Origin: Cupriavidus malaysiensis
GTDB taxonomy: Bacteria > Pseudomonadota > Gammaproteobacteria > Burkholderiales > Burkholderiaceae
Length of the DNA stretch: 64,000 nt
Direction: 5' to 3'
Assembly: GCF_001854325.1 (NCBI RefSeq)
Contig: NZ_CP017755.1
Coordinates: 2,976,001-3,040,000 of the forward strand
Shown here one piece after another: positions 43,582 to 52,811 of this stretch. The notes under the pieces are model-generated. The model was not told the origin of the DNA. It saw only the letters and a list, made by a program, of their open reading frames with translations, and did not search any database. Made by a program: the position numbers and the translations under genes. Each line of letters begins with the position of its first letter. Position 1 is the first letter of the stretch.

Positions 43582-43944
43582 TCAACGGGGCGGCCGCCTG
43601 AGCGGGTGCGCCTGCCGGCTGTCCTCCGGCGCCGCCTCCCGCTCGTCCAGCCCGTAGTCGCGCAGCACCTGGGCCACACGCAGCCGATAGCCGGCGAATA
43701 CGCCGGCGCGACCGGCCGCCTGCGCGCGCCGGTGCGCTTCCACATTGCGCCAGCGGCGCACGGCCTCCTCGTCACGGAAGAAAGACAGCGACAGCAGCTT
43801 GCCGGGCGTGCTCAGGCTCTCGAAGCGCTCGACCGACAGGAAGCCGTCGATGGACTGCAGCGTGGGTAACAGCTGCGCGGCGAGGTCGAGATACTGGTCG
43901 CGGCGGCCGGGGGCGGGTTCGACTTCGAAGAGGACGGCGATCAT
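43582..43944 (-). CDS. Antibiotic biosynthesis monooxygenase (ABM)-like protein
   Basis: 120 residues from the ATG at 43944. MIAVLFEVEPAPGRRDQYLD, LQSIDGFLSVERFESLSTPG, KLLSLSFFRDEEAVRRWRNV, and the conserved EAHRRAQAAGR are the dimeric alpha-beta barrel ABM/YgiN-like pattern. The substrate cannot be inferred from sequence. It is transcribed alone, away from the phage locus, and marks the return to host DNA. Confidence 0.85.
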   Translation of the reverse strand: MIAVLFEVEPAPGRRDQYLDLAAQLLPTLQSIDGFLSVERFESLSTPGKLLSLSFFRDEEAVRRWRNVEAHRRAQAAGRAGVFAGYRLRVAQVLRDYGLDEREAAPEDSRQAHPLRRPPR

Positions 43945-44244
43945 GGCTGGTTTCCAGGCAAGGGATGGGGCATGGCAGGGAATCGGCAACGATTCCGGAA
44001 CGACATGCCGCCAATGTGCCAGCGCCGTGCGCCGCCATGTTTCATGCTGTGATGAAGCGTGGGCCGCCCCCTCCGACCCGCTGAGACGCACGGCACGATT
44101 TTCCGAGACGCCCGGGACAGTACGCGCGGCGCGCTCCTGCAACAATCCCCGCCGGCCCGCCGGCCGCGCCGCCACCAGAGCGGCCCGCAGGCGGCCCCCT
44201 GGCCGAGGCCAGGACACTCGATTGATCGACAGGGGGGTAAATCC
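43945..44244. other. Intergenic region between the ABM-like gene and the subtilase gene
   Basis: 300 bp with no gene recognised. It should hold the divergent promoters of both neighbours. A GGGGGG run lies 8-14 bases before the subtilase ATG as its ribosome-binding site. No clear -10/-35 pair was picked out. Confidence 0.4.
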
Positions 44245-46197
44245 ATGCTGTTCTCCTACACCAGGAACCTATCGCTGACGCTGCTTGCGGCGGCCGCGCT
44301 CGCCGCCTGCGGCGGCGACAACGCGGACAGCGGCGCCACGAGCGCCGGCGGCACGCCGGCGACGGGCGGCGGTGCCACGGCACCGGCGTCCGGCTGCGCC
44401 GAGACCGGCGTCGATGCGCGCTACGCCTGCCAGACCGGCAGCACCGAGCCGCTCTATGCCTACCAGTGGGCGCTCAAGCAGGCCACCAGCTTCTTCCGCG
44501 CCTTCACCGGCACCGCCGATGGCGTCACCGACATCAACGTCGAGGAAGCGCACGCCGCCGGCTTCAAGGGACAGGGTGTCAACGTGCTGGTGCTGGACGA
44601 CGGCATGGACATCGGCAACGAGGACCTGGCCGCCAACGTCAACCGCGCCATGACCCACAACTTCGACGATGGCGGCAGCGACCCCACGCCGGCCGATATC
44701 GCCGCCAACATCGACGAAGCGCACGGCACGGTAGTCGCCGGCATCATCGGCGCGGCGCAGAACGGCAAGGGCGTGATGGGCATCGCGCCGCGCGCGGTGC
44801 TCGGCGGCGCCCGCTTCATCGGCCCGGCCAAGGCCGATCCCCTCAAGGCCTACGGCGGCGCCGACTGGTCGAGGTCGGCGCACATCATCAATGCGTCCTA
44901 CGGCGACAACCCGAAGCTGCCACTTGCCTATGACACCGGCGAGGACGCCTCGCCGCTGATCCGCGCCTTCCCCAAGTTACGCGGCGGCAAGGGCCTGGTG
45001 ATGGTCAAGGCGGCCGGCAATGAGTTTGCCGACACCGGCGAGAAGCCGACGCGGTACTGCGCTTCGGTCGGCGGCCAGGGCGGCGTGGTGAGCTGCCAGA
45101 ACCCGGCCAACGACACCGATGCGCTCGAGCCCGGCGTGATCGTGGTCGGCGCGGCCAATGCCCGCGGCGTGCGTGCCTCCTATTCGAGCGCGGGCTCGGT
45201 CAACTGGGTGACGGGCCTGGGTGGCGAGGGCGGCGAGGCCGGCCGCTACGGCGAAGCGGGCAGCGGCCCGACCATCTTCTCGACCGACCTGCACGGCTGC
45301 GCGCGCGGCTACGCCCGCACAGGGGTGAGCAAGGTGAACGACTTCATGGTGGCCGGCAGCGTGACCAACCAGAAGGACAACGCCAACTGCGACTACGCCA
45401 GCATGAACGGCACCTCGGCGGCCACGCCGACGGTGACCGGCGTGGTGGCGCTGATGCTGTCGGCCAATCCGAACCTGAGCTGGCGCGACGTGCGCGAAAT
45501 CCTGCGCGCCACCGCCAGGCCCATCGATCCTGGCTATGGCTCGCGCGATAACCGCAACCAGCGCGTGAACCTGCGCGACAGCAGCTTCACCGGCTCGACC
45601 GACGCCAGCCTGGTGGATGGCAGCCGCAGCGCCCGCGTGGACCTGGGCTGGCAGAAGAACGCCGCCGGCTACCGCTACTCGAACTGGTACGGCTTCGGCC
45701 TCGTCGACGCCGGCGCGGCGGTCAAGGCGGCGCGGGCCTACACGGCCTACAAGCCGGCGGAACTGACGGTGCCGGACTTCACCGAGGCCTTCGACGAGAT
45801 CACCGAGTTCCGCTACGGCCAGGTGCAGAAACTCGGCCAGTTCACCGTGACCGGCAGCGACAAGGTGGATGCGCTGCAACTGCGGCTGAGCGGCTCGGTC
45901 TGCCTCGGCAGCGTCGGCATCTTCGTCAAGTCGCCGTCCGGCACGGTGTCGGCGCTGGCGGTGCCCTACAACGCCTTCTACGTGACCGGCGCGGCCGCAG
46001 CCGACCACTACGGACTGGGCAGCTATGCCTTCTACGGCGAAGCGGCGGCGGGCACCTGGGAGGTGTACGCGGTCAACGCCGTGCCGCTGATCGAAGGCCC
46101 CGGCCAGTGCAGGAACTACACGCCGCGGGACGGCACGTCCACCGTGACGCTGGCCAGCCCGCTGGCTGTCGAGTACCGTATCATTGCCGCCCGCTGA
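44245..46197 (+). CDS. Secreted S8 (subtilisin-like) serine protease lipoprotein with a P-type domain
   Basis: 650 residues from the ATG at 44245. The signal peptide ends in a lipobox (LAAC, Cys22), followed by a Gly/Ala/Thr linker. The catalytic triad is visible: Asp in VNVLVLDDGMD (118-119), His160 in EAHGTVVAGIIGA, and Ser in MNGTSAATPTVTGVVALML (near 393). The C-terminal 125 residues (FGQVQKLGQFTVTGSDKVDA-like, then SGSVCLGSVGIFVKSPSGTV) resemble a proprotein-convertase P domain, ending before WEVYAVNA. No autotransporter barrel is present. It is anchored to a membrane surface or released, and would degrade extracellular protein. Confidence 0.9.
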   Translation: MLFSYTRNLSLTLLAAAALAACGGDNADSGATSAGGTPATGGGATAPASGCAETGVDARYACQTGSTEPLYAYQWALKQATSFFRAFTGTADGVTDINVEEAHAAGFKGQGVNVLVLDDGMDIGNEDLAANVNRAMTHNFDDGGSDPTPADIAANIDEAHGTVVAGIIGAAQNGKGVMGIAPRAVLGGARFIGPAKADPLKAYGGADWSRSAHIINASYGDNPKLPLAYDTGEDASPLIRAFPKLRGGKGLVMVKAAGNEFADTGEKPTRYCASVGGQGGVVSCQNPANDTDALEPGVIVVGAANARGVRASYSSAGSVNWVTGLGGEGGEAGRYGEAGSGPTIFSTDLHGCARGYARTGVSKVNDFMVAGSVTNQKDNANCDYASMNGTSAATPTVTGVVALMLSANPNLSWRDVREILRATARPIDPGYGSRDNRNQRVNLRDSSFTGSTDASLVDGSRSARVDLGWQKNAAGYRYSNWYGFGLVDAGAAVKAARAYTAYKPAELTVPDFTEAFDEITEFRYGQVQKLGQFTVTGSDKVDALQLRLSGSVCLGSVGIFVKSPSGTVSALAVPYNAFYVTGAAAADHYGLGSYAFYGEAAAGTWEVYAVNAVPLIEGPGQCRNYTPRDGTSTVTLASPLAVEYRIIAAR

Positions 46198-46215
46198 GGC
46201 GGCGGGGAGATCCAG

Positions 46216-46746
46216 ATGAAGACCAATCCGTTCGACCGTACGGCGTCCGGCGCCTGCGCCGCGGCCTTGCTCGCCGCCGTCCTCGCCCTGCCCGCCGTAT
46301 CTGCCGCTGCCGCCGACACCGGCTACGCCATCGGCACCCGCCTCAGCCAGGCGCAGCAGGCCGCGCTCGGCGGCGCGCGCGAGGTGCAGATCGGGGGCCA
46401 GGCCTACCGCGTGCTGCCCGACACCGACAGCAAGCCGCGCACGCTCAGCAGCGGGGCGTCGGCCGCCGAGGCCACCTCGCTGGTGGTCAATGCGCGCGGC
46501 GTGGTGGGCGAGTCGCGCAACGAGGTGCTGGTCTCGCGCGTGCCGGTGCAGGCCGTGCAGCAGGCCGTCGGCCAGCTCGGCATCCGCGCGGTGTCGGTGC
46601 AGTACTACGACCACATCGCCATCAGCAGCCTGCGCTTCGCCAGCTTCGAGGACACCGCCGCCGCGCGCGAGCGGCTCAAGTCCCTGCTGCCCGCCGACGC
46701 CGGCGTGGACGTGCCGGTCCGCTACAGCAAGAGCACGGTGCGCTGA
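46216..46746 (+). CDS. Exported protein with an inhibitor_I9-like C-terminal half
   Basis: 176 residues with a signal peptide (1-33, ending VSAAAAD). The C-terminal 80 residues show an alternating beta-alpha-beta pattern: RNEVLVSRVPVQAVQQAVGQ, LGIRAVSVQYYDHIAISSLR, FASFEDTAAARERLKSLLPA, similar to the ferredoxin-like fold of subtilase propeptides. It starts 18 bp after the S8 protease stop, preceded by GGGGAG. It could be a protease inhibitor or intermolecular chaperone for the upstream subtilase. This is inferred from position and fold pattern. Confidence 0.65.
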   Translation: MKTNPFDRTASGACAAALLAAVLALPAVSAAAADTGYAIGTRLSQAQQAALGGAREVQIGGQAYRVLPDTDSKPRTLSSGASAAEATSLVVNARGVVGESRNEVLVSRVPVQAVQQAVGQLGIRAVSVQYYDHIAISSLRFASFEDTAAARERLKSLLPADAGVDVPVRYSKSTVR

Positions 46747-46785
46747 CCCTGGGCTGACCCTGGGTTGACCCTGGGCTGACCTTGA
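46742..46785. repeat. 11-bp tandem repeat (4 copies) starting at a stop codon
   Basis: GCTGACCCTGG units at 46742, 46753, 46764 (GTTGACCCTGG) and 46775 (GCTGACCTTGA). The first contains the TGA of the upstream gene; each of the others repeats TGA. Because 11 is not a multiple of three, stops occur in every frame. Confidence 0.85.
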
Positions 46786-46889
46786 GCAAACCCGCTGCCG
46801 GGCCCTTTGCCGCGCCTGCAGCGGGCCCGGCGCGGCAATTCGCGCCGGGCCCGCCCCTCCTCCACCGACGGTTCCCCTTTCCGCCTCCC

Positions 46890-47261
46890 ATGCGCCATCT
46901 CTACCGCCTGGCGGCCTGGGCGGCGCTCGCGCTGCTCGCCGGCGCCTGCGCTTCCTACCGCTATATCCCACCGCAGACGGCCGCCGGCCGCCAGTGCGTC
47001 ACCACCTGCGACACCAACAAGCAGCTCTGCGCCGCCGGCAAGGAGCAGACCGCCGCCGTCAAGGCACAAGCCTGCGAGACGCGGCGTGCGACGCAGCTTT
47101 CGGCCTGCCTCGCGGTGGCGGGCAACGACAAGGCTGCGCGCGAACAGTGCGCGAAGAAGGTCGGCTACTGCTCGACCTACGCCGACACCAGCGCCTGCGA
47201 CGAGGGTTATCGCAGCTGCTACGTCCAGTGCGGCGGCCAGGTAGTGCTGGAGGAGGACTGA
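46890..47261 (+). CDS. Cysteine-rich lipoprotein of unknown function
   Basis: 123 residues from the ATG at 46890. The lipobox is in ALLAGACAS, with the lipidated Cys at residue 20. The mature part contains eight cysteines in a CVTTCDTNKQLC, ACETRRATQLSAC, CAKKVGYCSTY and CDEGYRSCYVQC arrangement that should form disulfides. It is a small periplasmic or outer-membrane protein without a named family. The start has no strong ribosome-binding site. A 16-bp duplication covers its stop. Confidence 0.75.
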   Translation: MRHLYRLAAWAALALLAGACASYRYIPPQTAAGRQCVTTCDTNKQLCAAGKEQTAAVKAQACETRRATQLSACLAVAGNDKAAREQCAKKVGYCSTYADTSACDEGYRSCYVQCGGQVVLEED

Positions 47262-47277
47262 GCTGGAGGAGGACTGA
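47246..47277. repeat. 16-bp exact tandem duplication including a stop codon
   Basis: GCTGGAGGAGGACTGA occurs at 47246-47261 and again at 47262-47277. The first copy ends with the TGA of the lipoprotein gene and the second repeats it out of frame. Confidence 0.9.
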
Positions 47278-47326
47278 GCGGCACCGGGCACCGCGCATCG
47301 AGCCTCCGGCCGGCTGGCGATAGCGG

Positions 47327-48457
47327 CTAGGCGCGCTCGCCTGCGTGCCGCAATCCCGCCAGCCAGGCCTGGATCAGCGCCGCCTCGCCGGCTTCGGCCT
47401 CGGCCACGCCGATGCCGGCGGGCGGGCGGGCCGCGTGCGCAGAGAGCACGCGCACCTCGCGCGGACTCAGGCCGAAGCGGCGGCGGAAGGCGCGGCTGAA
47501 GGCGCTTTCGCTGGAAAAGGCATAGCGGTAGGCCAGTTCTCCGATGGCCGGCGGATGCGCGTGCGGACGCGCCAGTTCGTCGAAGCAGTGATCCAGGCGG
47601 CGGCCCTGGATGTAGGCGTGCACGCCACCATCGTCGTCGAACAGGCGGTACAGCGTGGCACGCGACAAGCGGAAGGTGCGCGCGATCTGCGCGGCCGACA
47701 GCGTCTCGGCGCACAGGTGCGCGTCGACATAACCCTGCACCAGGCGGCGCATGCTGCGGCGCGCCGCGGTCTGCGCCGGCAGCATGCCGTCATCGAGTGC
47801 GGCCGCGCCACCTTCGAGCAGCACCAGCGCTGCGCGCACGCCGGCCGCCATTTCCTCCGGCGTCAGGTCGGCGCCGTGTTCCAGCAGCTCGGCCAGATGC
47901 GAACCCAGCAGGCGCGTGGCGGCGCGCGCCGGCTCGAGTACGGCGCCATGCAGGTCGCGGCGCCGCAAGGACAGCGGCAGGTGGTCGCGCGGCACCACCA
48001 GGGTCAGGTTGGAGAAGGCGCCCGCGCGCGAATCGAGCGCGCGGCCCAGGTCCAGCACGCTGACCGAGCCGGTCGCTGCATGAACCTGGCGTCCGCCGTA
48101 GTCCCCCTCGACCGCCCCGGCGAGATAGCACTGGATCAGGATGTGGTCGACCTGGCTGCGGCGGATATCGCCGGCGCCACGCCGGAACGCGTGCGCCACC
48201 GACGCGCTGCAGCGCGAGATCAGGCTGTCGCCCAGGTGCACCGCGTCCAGTTCGCCGCGGAAGGCCGCGGCATCGCCGTCAACCTCGATCGTGAACAGCG
48301 GTGCCAGCGCCATGCGCCAGGAAGCGGTGGCCTGCGGGTCGGCGCCACCGTCCAGCCGCACCCGCAGCCGCGGCACCGGTGCGCGCGCGGCGGCGTCCGC
48401 CAGCGGGGTGCCGGTGCGGGCGGATGCGGAGCGGGAGGCGGATGCGGCAGCGGACAA
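47327..48457 (-). CDS. AraC-family transcriptional regulator
   Basis: 376 residues from a TTG at 48457; the first 25 residues are Ala/Ser-rich and the start is uncertain. The N-terminal domain (about 40-230) has the AraC-binding-domain-like pattern (DSLISRCSASVAHAFRRGAG, ILIQCYLAGAVEGDYGGRQV). The C-terminal HTH pair includes LSAAQIARTFRLSRATLYRL and ELAYRYAFSSESAFSRAFRR, then RFGLSPREVR, the AraC/XylS signature. Effector and target are unknown. It has no close co-directional partner. Confidence 0.88.
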   Translation of the reverse strand: MSAAASASRSASARTGTPLADAAARAPVPRLRVRLDGGADPQATASWRMALAPLFTIEVDGDAAAFRGELDAVHLGDSLISRCSASVAHAFRRGAGDIRRSQVDHILIQCYLAGAVEGDYGGRQVHAATGSVSVLDLGRALDSRAGAFSNLTLVVPRDHLPLSLRRRDLHGAVLEPARAATRLLGSHLAELLEHGADLTPEEMAAGVRAALVLLEGGAAALDDGMLPAQTAARRSMRRLVQGYVDAHLCAETLSAAQIARTFRLSRATLYRLFDDDGGVHAYIQGRRLDHCFDELARPHAHPPAIGELAYRYAFSSESAFSRAFRRRFGLSPREVRVLSAHAARPPAGIGVAEAEAGEAALIQAWLAGLRHAGERA

Positions 48458-48625
48458 GAAGGTCTCGGTGATCGGTGATCGGAACAGCGCGCGCGCAGTT
48501 CATGGAACCGAGCACGGATGCGCGGGGAAAAGTGCAGATAGGATCATAGCGAATGCCCCTCGCCATGGGAATGGCCGGCACCGTGAGCGGCCCGGCCGTC
48601 TTGCCGGATTCCGCTTCCGCCTCCG

Positions 48626-48688
48626 CCTCAGCCGCCTCAGCCGCCTCAGCCGCCTCAGCCGCCTCAGCCGCCTCAGCCGCCTCAGCCG
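48626..48688. repeat. 9-bp tandem repeat, 7 exact copies, just after a stop codon
   Basis: CCTCAGCCG repeats seven times (48626-48688), with degenerate copies toward 48610. On the minus strand the units read CGGCTGAGG, and the array begins 4 nt after the TGA of the GGDEF gene. Every unit contains TGA in phase with the gene. Confidence 0.95.
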
Positions 48689-48691
48689 CGT

Positions 48692-50494
48692 TCAGGCGAC
48701 GGGCGCGGAGCCGGCCGTGCCGGCACCCGGCTCGTCTTCCACCGCGATGCCATCGCGCCCCGCGTCCTTGGCGCGGTACAGCTGCCGGTCGGCCCGCTTC
48801 ATCAGGTCTTCCAGCCAGGCCGCCTCGCCCGCGGCGGCGAAGGCCAGGCCGAAGCTCGCGCGGATGGCGATCCCCTCGCCATTGTCCGCCTGCATGCCGG
48901 CATGGCCCAGCCGCTCGCGCAGCGCCTGGGCCTGGGCCACCGCCTCGCGGCGGCCGGGTACGAAGGCCAGCACCGCGAACTCCTCGCCGCCGACGCGCGC
49001 AACGATCTCGTCCGCCTGCCAGACCTCGCGGCAGAGACGGGCGATGCGCACCAGCACGCGGTCACCGGCGGCGTGGCCGTAGGTGTCGTTGATGCGCTTG
49101 AAATAGTCGACATCGAACAAGGTCAGTGCCAGCATGCGGCCGGCCCGACCCGCCTGCGCGCAGGCCGGTGCCGCCTGGCGCTCGAAAGCGCCGCGGTTGA
49201 GCAGGCCGGTCAGCGCATCGCGCTCCGCCTGCACGGTCAGTTCCTCGATCAGGCGGTGGCGCTCCTGCTCCAGCCGGGCCCGCTCGCTGCTGTGCTCCTG
49301 CAGCACCTGCACCGCCTCGAACAGTTCGCGGATCTCACCGCTGTAGTGCTGCGCCGGCGCCACCGCGGTGAACTGGCCGGCGGCGATGGCACGGATGTCG
49401 CGCGTGGCTTCGGCGAAGGGCTGCACCACCTGGCGGCGGAACAGCCGGGCACTGAGGAAAAAGGTGGCGATCACGGCCGAGAGCGCGGCACCGATGGCGG
49501 CCAGCCACGCCAGGCGGGTGTCGCGCCAGCGCTGCACCTGGGCCTGCGCCAGGTCCAGGATCTCATCGCGGAAGGCAACGATGGAGGCCATCAGCGGCAC
49601 GTAGTGCTGCGTAAGTTCGGCCGTGGTCACGCCGGTGCCCGCCGGCGCGCTCGCGAGCACGCGCAGTTGCTCGATATAGGCCAGGCCCTCGTCGAAGTAC
49701 TGGCTTTCCATGCGCTGGAAGGTGCCGTGCGCCAAGGCGGGATCGTTGAGCACGCGCGGCTGCAGCAGGCCGCGCAACTGGTCGATGGTGCCGCGCGTGC
49801 GTTCGATCGCGTACTGCTCGGCCTCCCCCAGCGGCCGGTGCGCGGCCAGGGCCGGCGCCAGCTGCGAGCCCAGCAGCCCGGCCTGCTCGCGCAGCACCGC
49901 GGCCAGACGCGCCGCCAGCAGGCGGCCCAGGATCCCGGGCGCCCCCTCGTCGACGCTGGCGGCGGCGGCGTCGGCGATCGAGACAAAGCGCGGGATCACC
50001 CGGACCATGCCATCGATCGCGTGATACAGCGAAGCGCTCGAACGCCGCGCGCGCGGCTGCCGCAGCAGGCTGTCGATGGTGGCGCGCGCCCTGACGAGGT
50101 CGGCCTGCGCGACCAGCACCGCGGCCCGCTCGGCACGGCACGGGGTGCAATCGGCCGCTGCCAGTTCACCCAGCAGGTCCGCGATGCGGGCATCGCTCTC
50201 GCCACGGAATGCCTGCAGCGTGGCCAGGCGCGCGCTCGGGATCGGCAGGTCTTCGCCGAGCGCGGCGTTGCCCGGACCGCGCTCGGCGGACACCTTCTCC
50301 ATGGCGAGCAGCACGGCGCGGAAGATGCGCAGGTTCGCCAGCGCCCGCTCGGCGTCGGCGTAGGCGGCCCATTGATGGAGGAACAGCCAGCCGGACCCGG
50401 CCAGCAGGATGCCGGCCAGGGCGCCCGTGACGAGGCCGAAGCGGCGCTCCAGCGAGGAGGCGCGCAGGGCGGCGCCGAGCCTGCGCTTCAGCAT
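48692..50494 (-). CDS. Membrane diguanylate cyclase with HAMP and GGDEF domains
   Basis: 600 residues from the ATG at 50494. Membrane helices near 22-42 and 325-345 flank a periplasmic domain that is helical and Ala-rich, probably a ligand sensor. A HAMP-like region follows (RRQVVQPFAEATRDIRAIAA). The C-terminal GGDEF domain carries ERDALTGLLNRGAFE, FDVDYFKRINDTYGHAAGD and active-site RVGGEEFAVL. The product would be c-di-GMP. No I-site RxxD was identified upstream of GGEEF by eye. It is divergent from a PilZ gene 569 bp away. Confidence 0.92.
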   Translation of the reverse strand: MLKRRLGAALRASSLERRFGLVTGALAGILLAGSGWLFLHQWAAYADAERALANLRIFRAVLLAMEKVSAERGPGNAALGEDLPIPSARLATLQAFRGESDARIADLLGELAAADCTPCRAERAAVLVAQADLVRARATIDSLLRQPRARRSSASLYHAIDGMVRVIPRFVSIADAAAASVDEGAPGILGRLLAARLAAVLREQAGLLGSQLAPALAAHRPLGEAEQYAIERTRGTIDQLRGLLQPRVLNDPALAHGTFQRMESQYFDEGLAYIEQLRVLASAPAGTGVTTAELTQHYVPLMASIVAFRDEILDLAQAQVQRWRDTRLAWLAAIGAALSAVIATFFLSARLFRRQVVQPFAEATRDIRAIAAGQFTAVAPAQHYSGEIRELFEAVQVLQEHSSERARLEQERHRLIEELTVQAERDALTGLLNRGAFERQAAPACAQAGRAGRMLALTLFDVDYFKRINDTYGHAAGDRVLVRIARLCREVWQADEIVARVGGEEFAVLAFVPGRREAVAQAQALRERLGHAGMQADNGEGIAIRASFGLAFAAAGEAAWLEDLMKRADRQLYRAKDAGRDGIAVEDEPGAGTAGSAPVA

Positions 50495-51063
50495 ATCGAG
50501 GTCAAACGGGCGCCGCCGGCCGCGGCCGGCGGGATACGGGCGGCGCAGGCGTGGCGAGGGCGGCCACGCCCGTCTGGGTGGCGGTGCCGCCACCCGGCCC
50601 GCCACGCAGGCGCGCCCTGTCTGATACGGCGATGGGTTCTTGACATAGTGGGCGGGTAATCTCCGCGTTCGGCAATCGGCCGGGCCGTGACCGCCCGGCG
50701 CCGCCAGGCAGGCAGCCGGCCGTCGCGCGGTACCCGGATGCGGGCGGGACCAGCCCGCCCGCTCCGGCAGTGCGGACCCGGCCAGGCCGCACGCGAGCCT
50801 ACTCCAGGAAGCGGATTTGACAGCACCCCACACTGGAATGGACTCTGCATGGTACCGGGCAGGCGTCCCCGTTTTACGGCACCGTCCCCGACAAATTGAG
50901 CGCCCGCCGCGCAAGCCCGGCGGGGCCGCCGGAGGGGCCGGACAGGTTGTGACGGCCGGTGCGCACCGAGGCTCTTGTGCGCATGCCCGGCCCTGGCCTC
51001 GGTCATCGGCAGACAGTGAAGGGCGGGTGGATTATTATCATCAGATGTAAATGGACATCAACC
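50495..51063. other. Large divergent intergenic region between the GGDEF and PilZ genes
   Basis: 569 bp with no convincing gene. The end near 51035 is AT-rich, with ATTATTATCATCAG just before the PilZ start, the most promoter-like stretch. TTGACA at 50640-50645 lacks a matched -10 at normal spacing. Nothing else was recognised. Confidence 0.45.
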
Positions 51064-51924
51064 ATGCGCAGGGAAGCGAAAGCAAGTGATATCGAACTAG
51101 GGCAGCCGTTGAAATCCGCGCTGCTCGACGAGTTGGGATTTCCGATTGCGGACCAGGGAACGGTCTTCCACAACCAGGAAGAACTGGCCCTCGCCATGTA
51201 TGGCGGCCGCTGTTTCTGGGCGGACGATATGGAGCCCCTCGGCCCGGACGAACCGGCATCCCCGCTGGGCGACCGCTATGGCCTGGTGGTCGGCACCCTG
51301 CTGCACGTAAAGCGTCCCGGCGATGCCAGCCGGGCCGCCGCCAGCCGCCTGATCGGCTTCACCGAGAACGCGGCCTTCATCGCCTGGCCGAAGCTGGAGG
51401 GCCGCAACGCGGACGCACTCGACGGCGAGACGGTACTGCTGCGCGGCTTCACCGGCACCAGCATCCACAGCTTCTCGGCCCGCGTCAAAGCCAGCTCGGG
51501 CGCGCCGTTCCCCTACTGGATGCTCGACGAGATCAAGCACATCGACGCGCGCGAGATGCGCGGCAGCATCCGCGTGCCGGTGCGTATCGCCGGCACCTTG
51601 TCGATGGCCGACGGCAGCGCCGCGCCGGAGACGGTGCTCATTACCGACCTGAGCCTCGGCGGCGCCTCGCTGATGGCCGCCAGCGCCGCCCTGACCGCGC
51701 CGGGCAAGCCGGTGCAGCTCGCCTTCACGCTGCGCGCGGCCGGCCGCAACACGCGCTTCGTGCTCGACGCCCTGACCCGCGACGAATCCAACACCGACGA
51801 AAGCGGCCCCTTCCACTGCGTCGGCGTCGCCTTCGATGCCTACGACGAACGCGAGGCCCTGCTGCTGCGCTCCTTCATTCACGAGCAACTGCTGGAAAGC
51901 GCGACCCTGCGCACCAAGGGCTGA
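51064..51924 (+). CDS. YcgR/PilZ-like c-di-GMP-binding protein
   Basis: 286 residues from the ATG at 51064. The C-terminal PilZ domain has REMRGSIRVPVRIAG with the Arg residues and TDLSLGGASLM (the DxSxxG motif) that bind c-di-GMP. The N-terminal part (about 15-160) has a YcgR-like layout (GTLLHVKRPGDASRAAASRL, GFTGTSIHSFSARVKASSG). Proteins of this type act as flagellar brakes or motility regulators. A GGDEF neighbour on the opposite strand could supply the signal. Confidence 0.85.
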   Translation: MRREAKASDIELGQPLKSALLDELGFPIADQGTVFHNQEELALAMYGGRCFWADDMEPLGPDEPASPLGDRYGLVVGTLLHVKRPGDASRAAASRLIGFTENAAFIAWPKLEGRNADALDGETVLLRGFTGTSIHSFSARVKASSGAPFPYWMLDEIKHIDAREMRGSIRVPVRIAGTLSMADGSAAPETVLITDLSLGGASLMAASAALTAPGKPVQLAFTLRAAGRNTRFVLDALTRDESNTDESGPFHCVGVAFDAYDEREALLLRSFIHEQLLESATLRTKG

Positions 51925-52026
51925 GCGGCGGCGGCGCGGCCGCTGCCACTGCGGCCGCCCCGGCCTTCTCCTCTCTCTGCTGCCCCCGGCCTATACTGGA
52001 ATCCTCGTTTCACCCTGGGGGAAACC

Positions 52027-52716
52027 ATGGAATACACGCCTGGCATCAGCCAGCTCGCCGGCCTGCTGGCCGACCCCGGCCGCGCCGCCATGCTGTGGGC
52101 GCTGATGGACGGCAGCGCGCGCCCGGCCGGCGAACTGGCACTGATCGCGGGCCTCTCCGCCTCGTCGGCCAGCGGCCATCTGGCGCGCCTGGCCGAGGGC
52201 GGGCTGGTGGTGATGCAGGCACGCGGGCGCAGCCGCTTCTACCGGCTCGCCGCACCCGAGATCGGGGTTGCGATCGAGGCGCTGGCGGCGGCATCGCTGG
52301 CCAGTCCGCCGCCGCGCCTGCGCGCGCTGCCGGCGTCGCGCGGCGCACCCGCCGCGCTGCGCCAGGCACGCACCTGCTACGACCATATGGCCGGCGAGCT
52401 GGCGGTGGGGCTGTTCGAGCGCATGGTGCGGGCGCGCTGGCTGCACCTGGCCGGAACCGGCGTGGAGTTGACCGAAGCCGGCGCCGCGGCCATCGGCGGA
52501 CTCGGCGTGGACCTGGAGGGCGCGCGCCGCCGGCGGCGGCAATTTGCCTGCACCTGTCCGGACTGGAGCGAGCGCAAACCCCACCTGGGCGGCGCGCTCG
52601 GCGCCGCGCTGCTCGACGGCTTCCTCGCGCGCGGCTGGGTGGAACCGGTGCGCGGCTCGCGCGCGCTGCGCCTGACGCCGGGCGGCCAGCGCGAGATCCC
52701 GCGCCTGGCGGGCTGA
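52027..52716 (+). CDS. ArsR-type helix-turn-helix regulator
   Basis: 229 residues with GGGGGAAACC before the ATG. The N-terminal 80 residues carry an ArsR winged helix: LADPGRAAMLWALMDGSARP, ELALIAGLSASSASGHLARL, AEGGLVVMQARGRSRFYRLA. The C-terminal region has CTCPDWSERKPHLGGALGAA, with two cysteines and a His in an arrangement that might bind a ligand. This is an extended form, about twice the usual ArsR length. The neighbours give no target. Confidence 0.85.
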   Translation: MEYTPGISQLAGLLADPGRAAMLWALMDGSARPAGELALIAGLSASSASGHLARLAEGGLVVMQARGRSRFYRLAAPEIGVAIEALAAASLASPPPRLRALPASRGAPAALRQARTCYDHMAGELAVGLFERMVRARWLHLAGTGVELTEAGAAAIGGLGVDLEGARRRRRQFACTCPDWSERKPHLGGALGAALLDGFLARGWVEPVRGSRALRLTPGGQREIPRLAG

Positions 52717-52811
52717 CGGCGCGCCGCGATCCGGCTAACATCGCGGGCCGGCCCCATGCACGGCGGCCCGCCTCACCCTGCTCCACCCAGACTTCCCCTG
52801 CGCCCGACACA

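Noticed and set aside
26999..43600. Attachment sites flanking the phage locus
   Set aside because: No direct repeat or tRNA end was seen at either side, and there is no integrase.
48626..48688. Possible CRISPR array
   Set aside because: The units are 9 bp and directly adjacent with no spacers; it is a simple tandem repeat.
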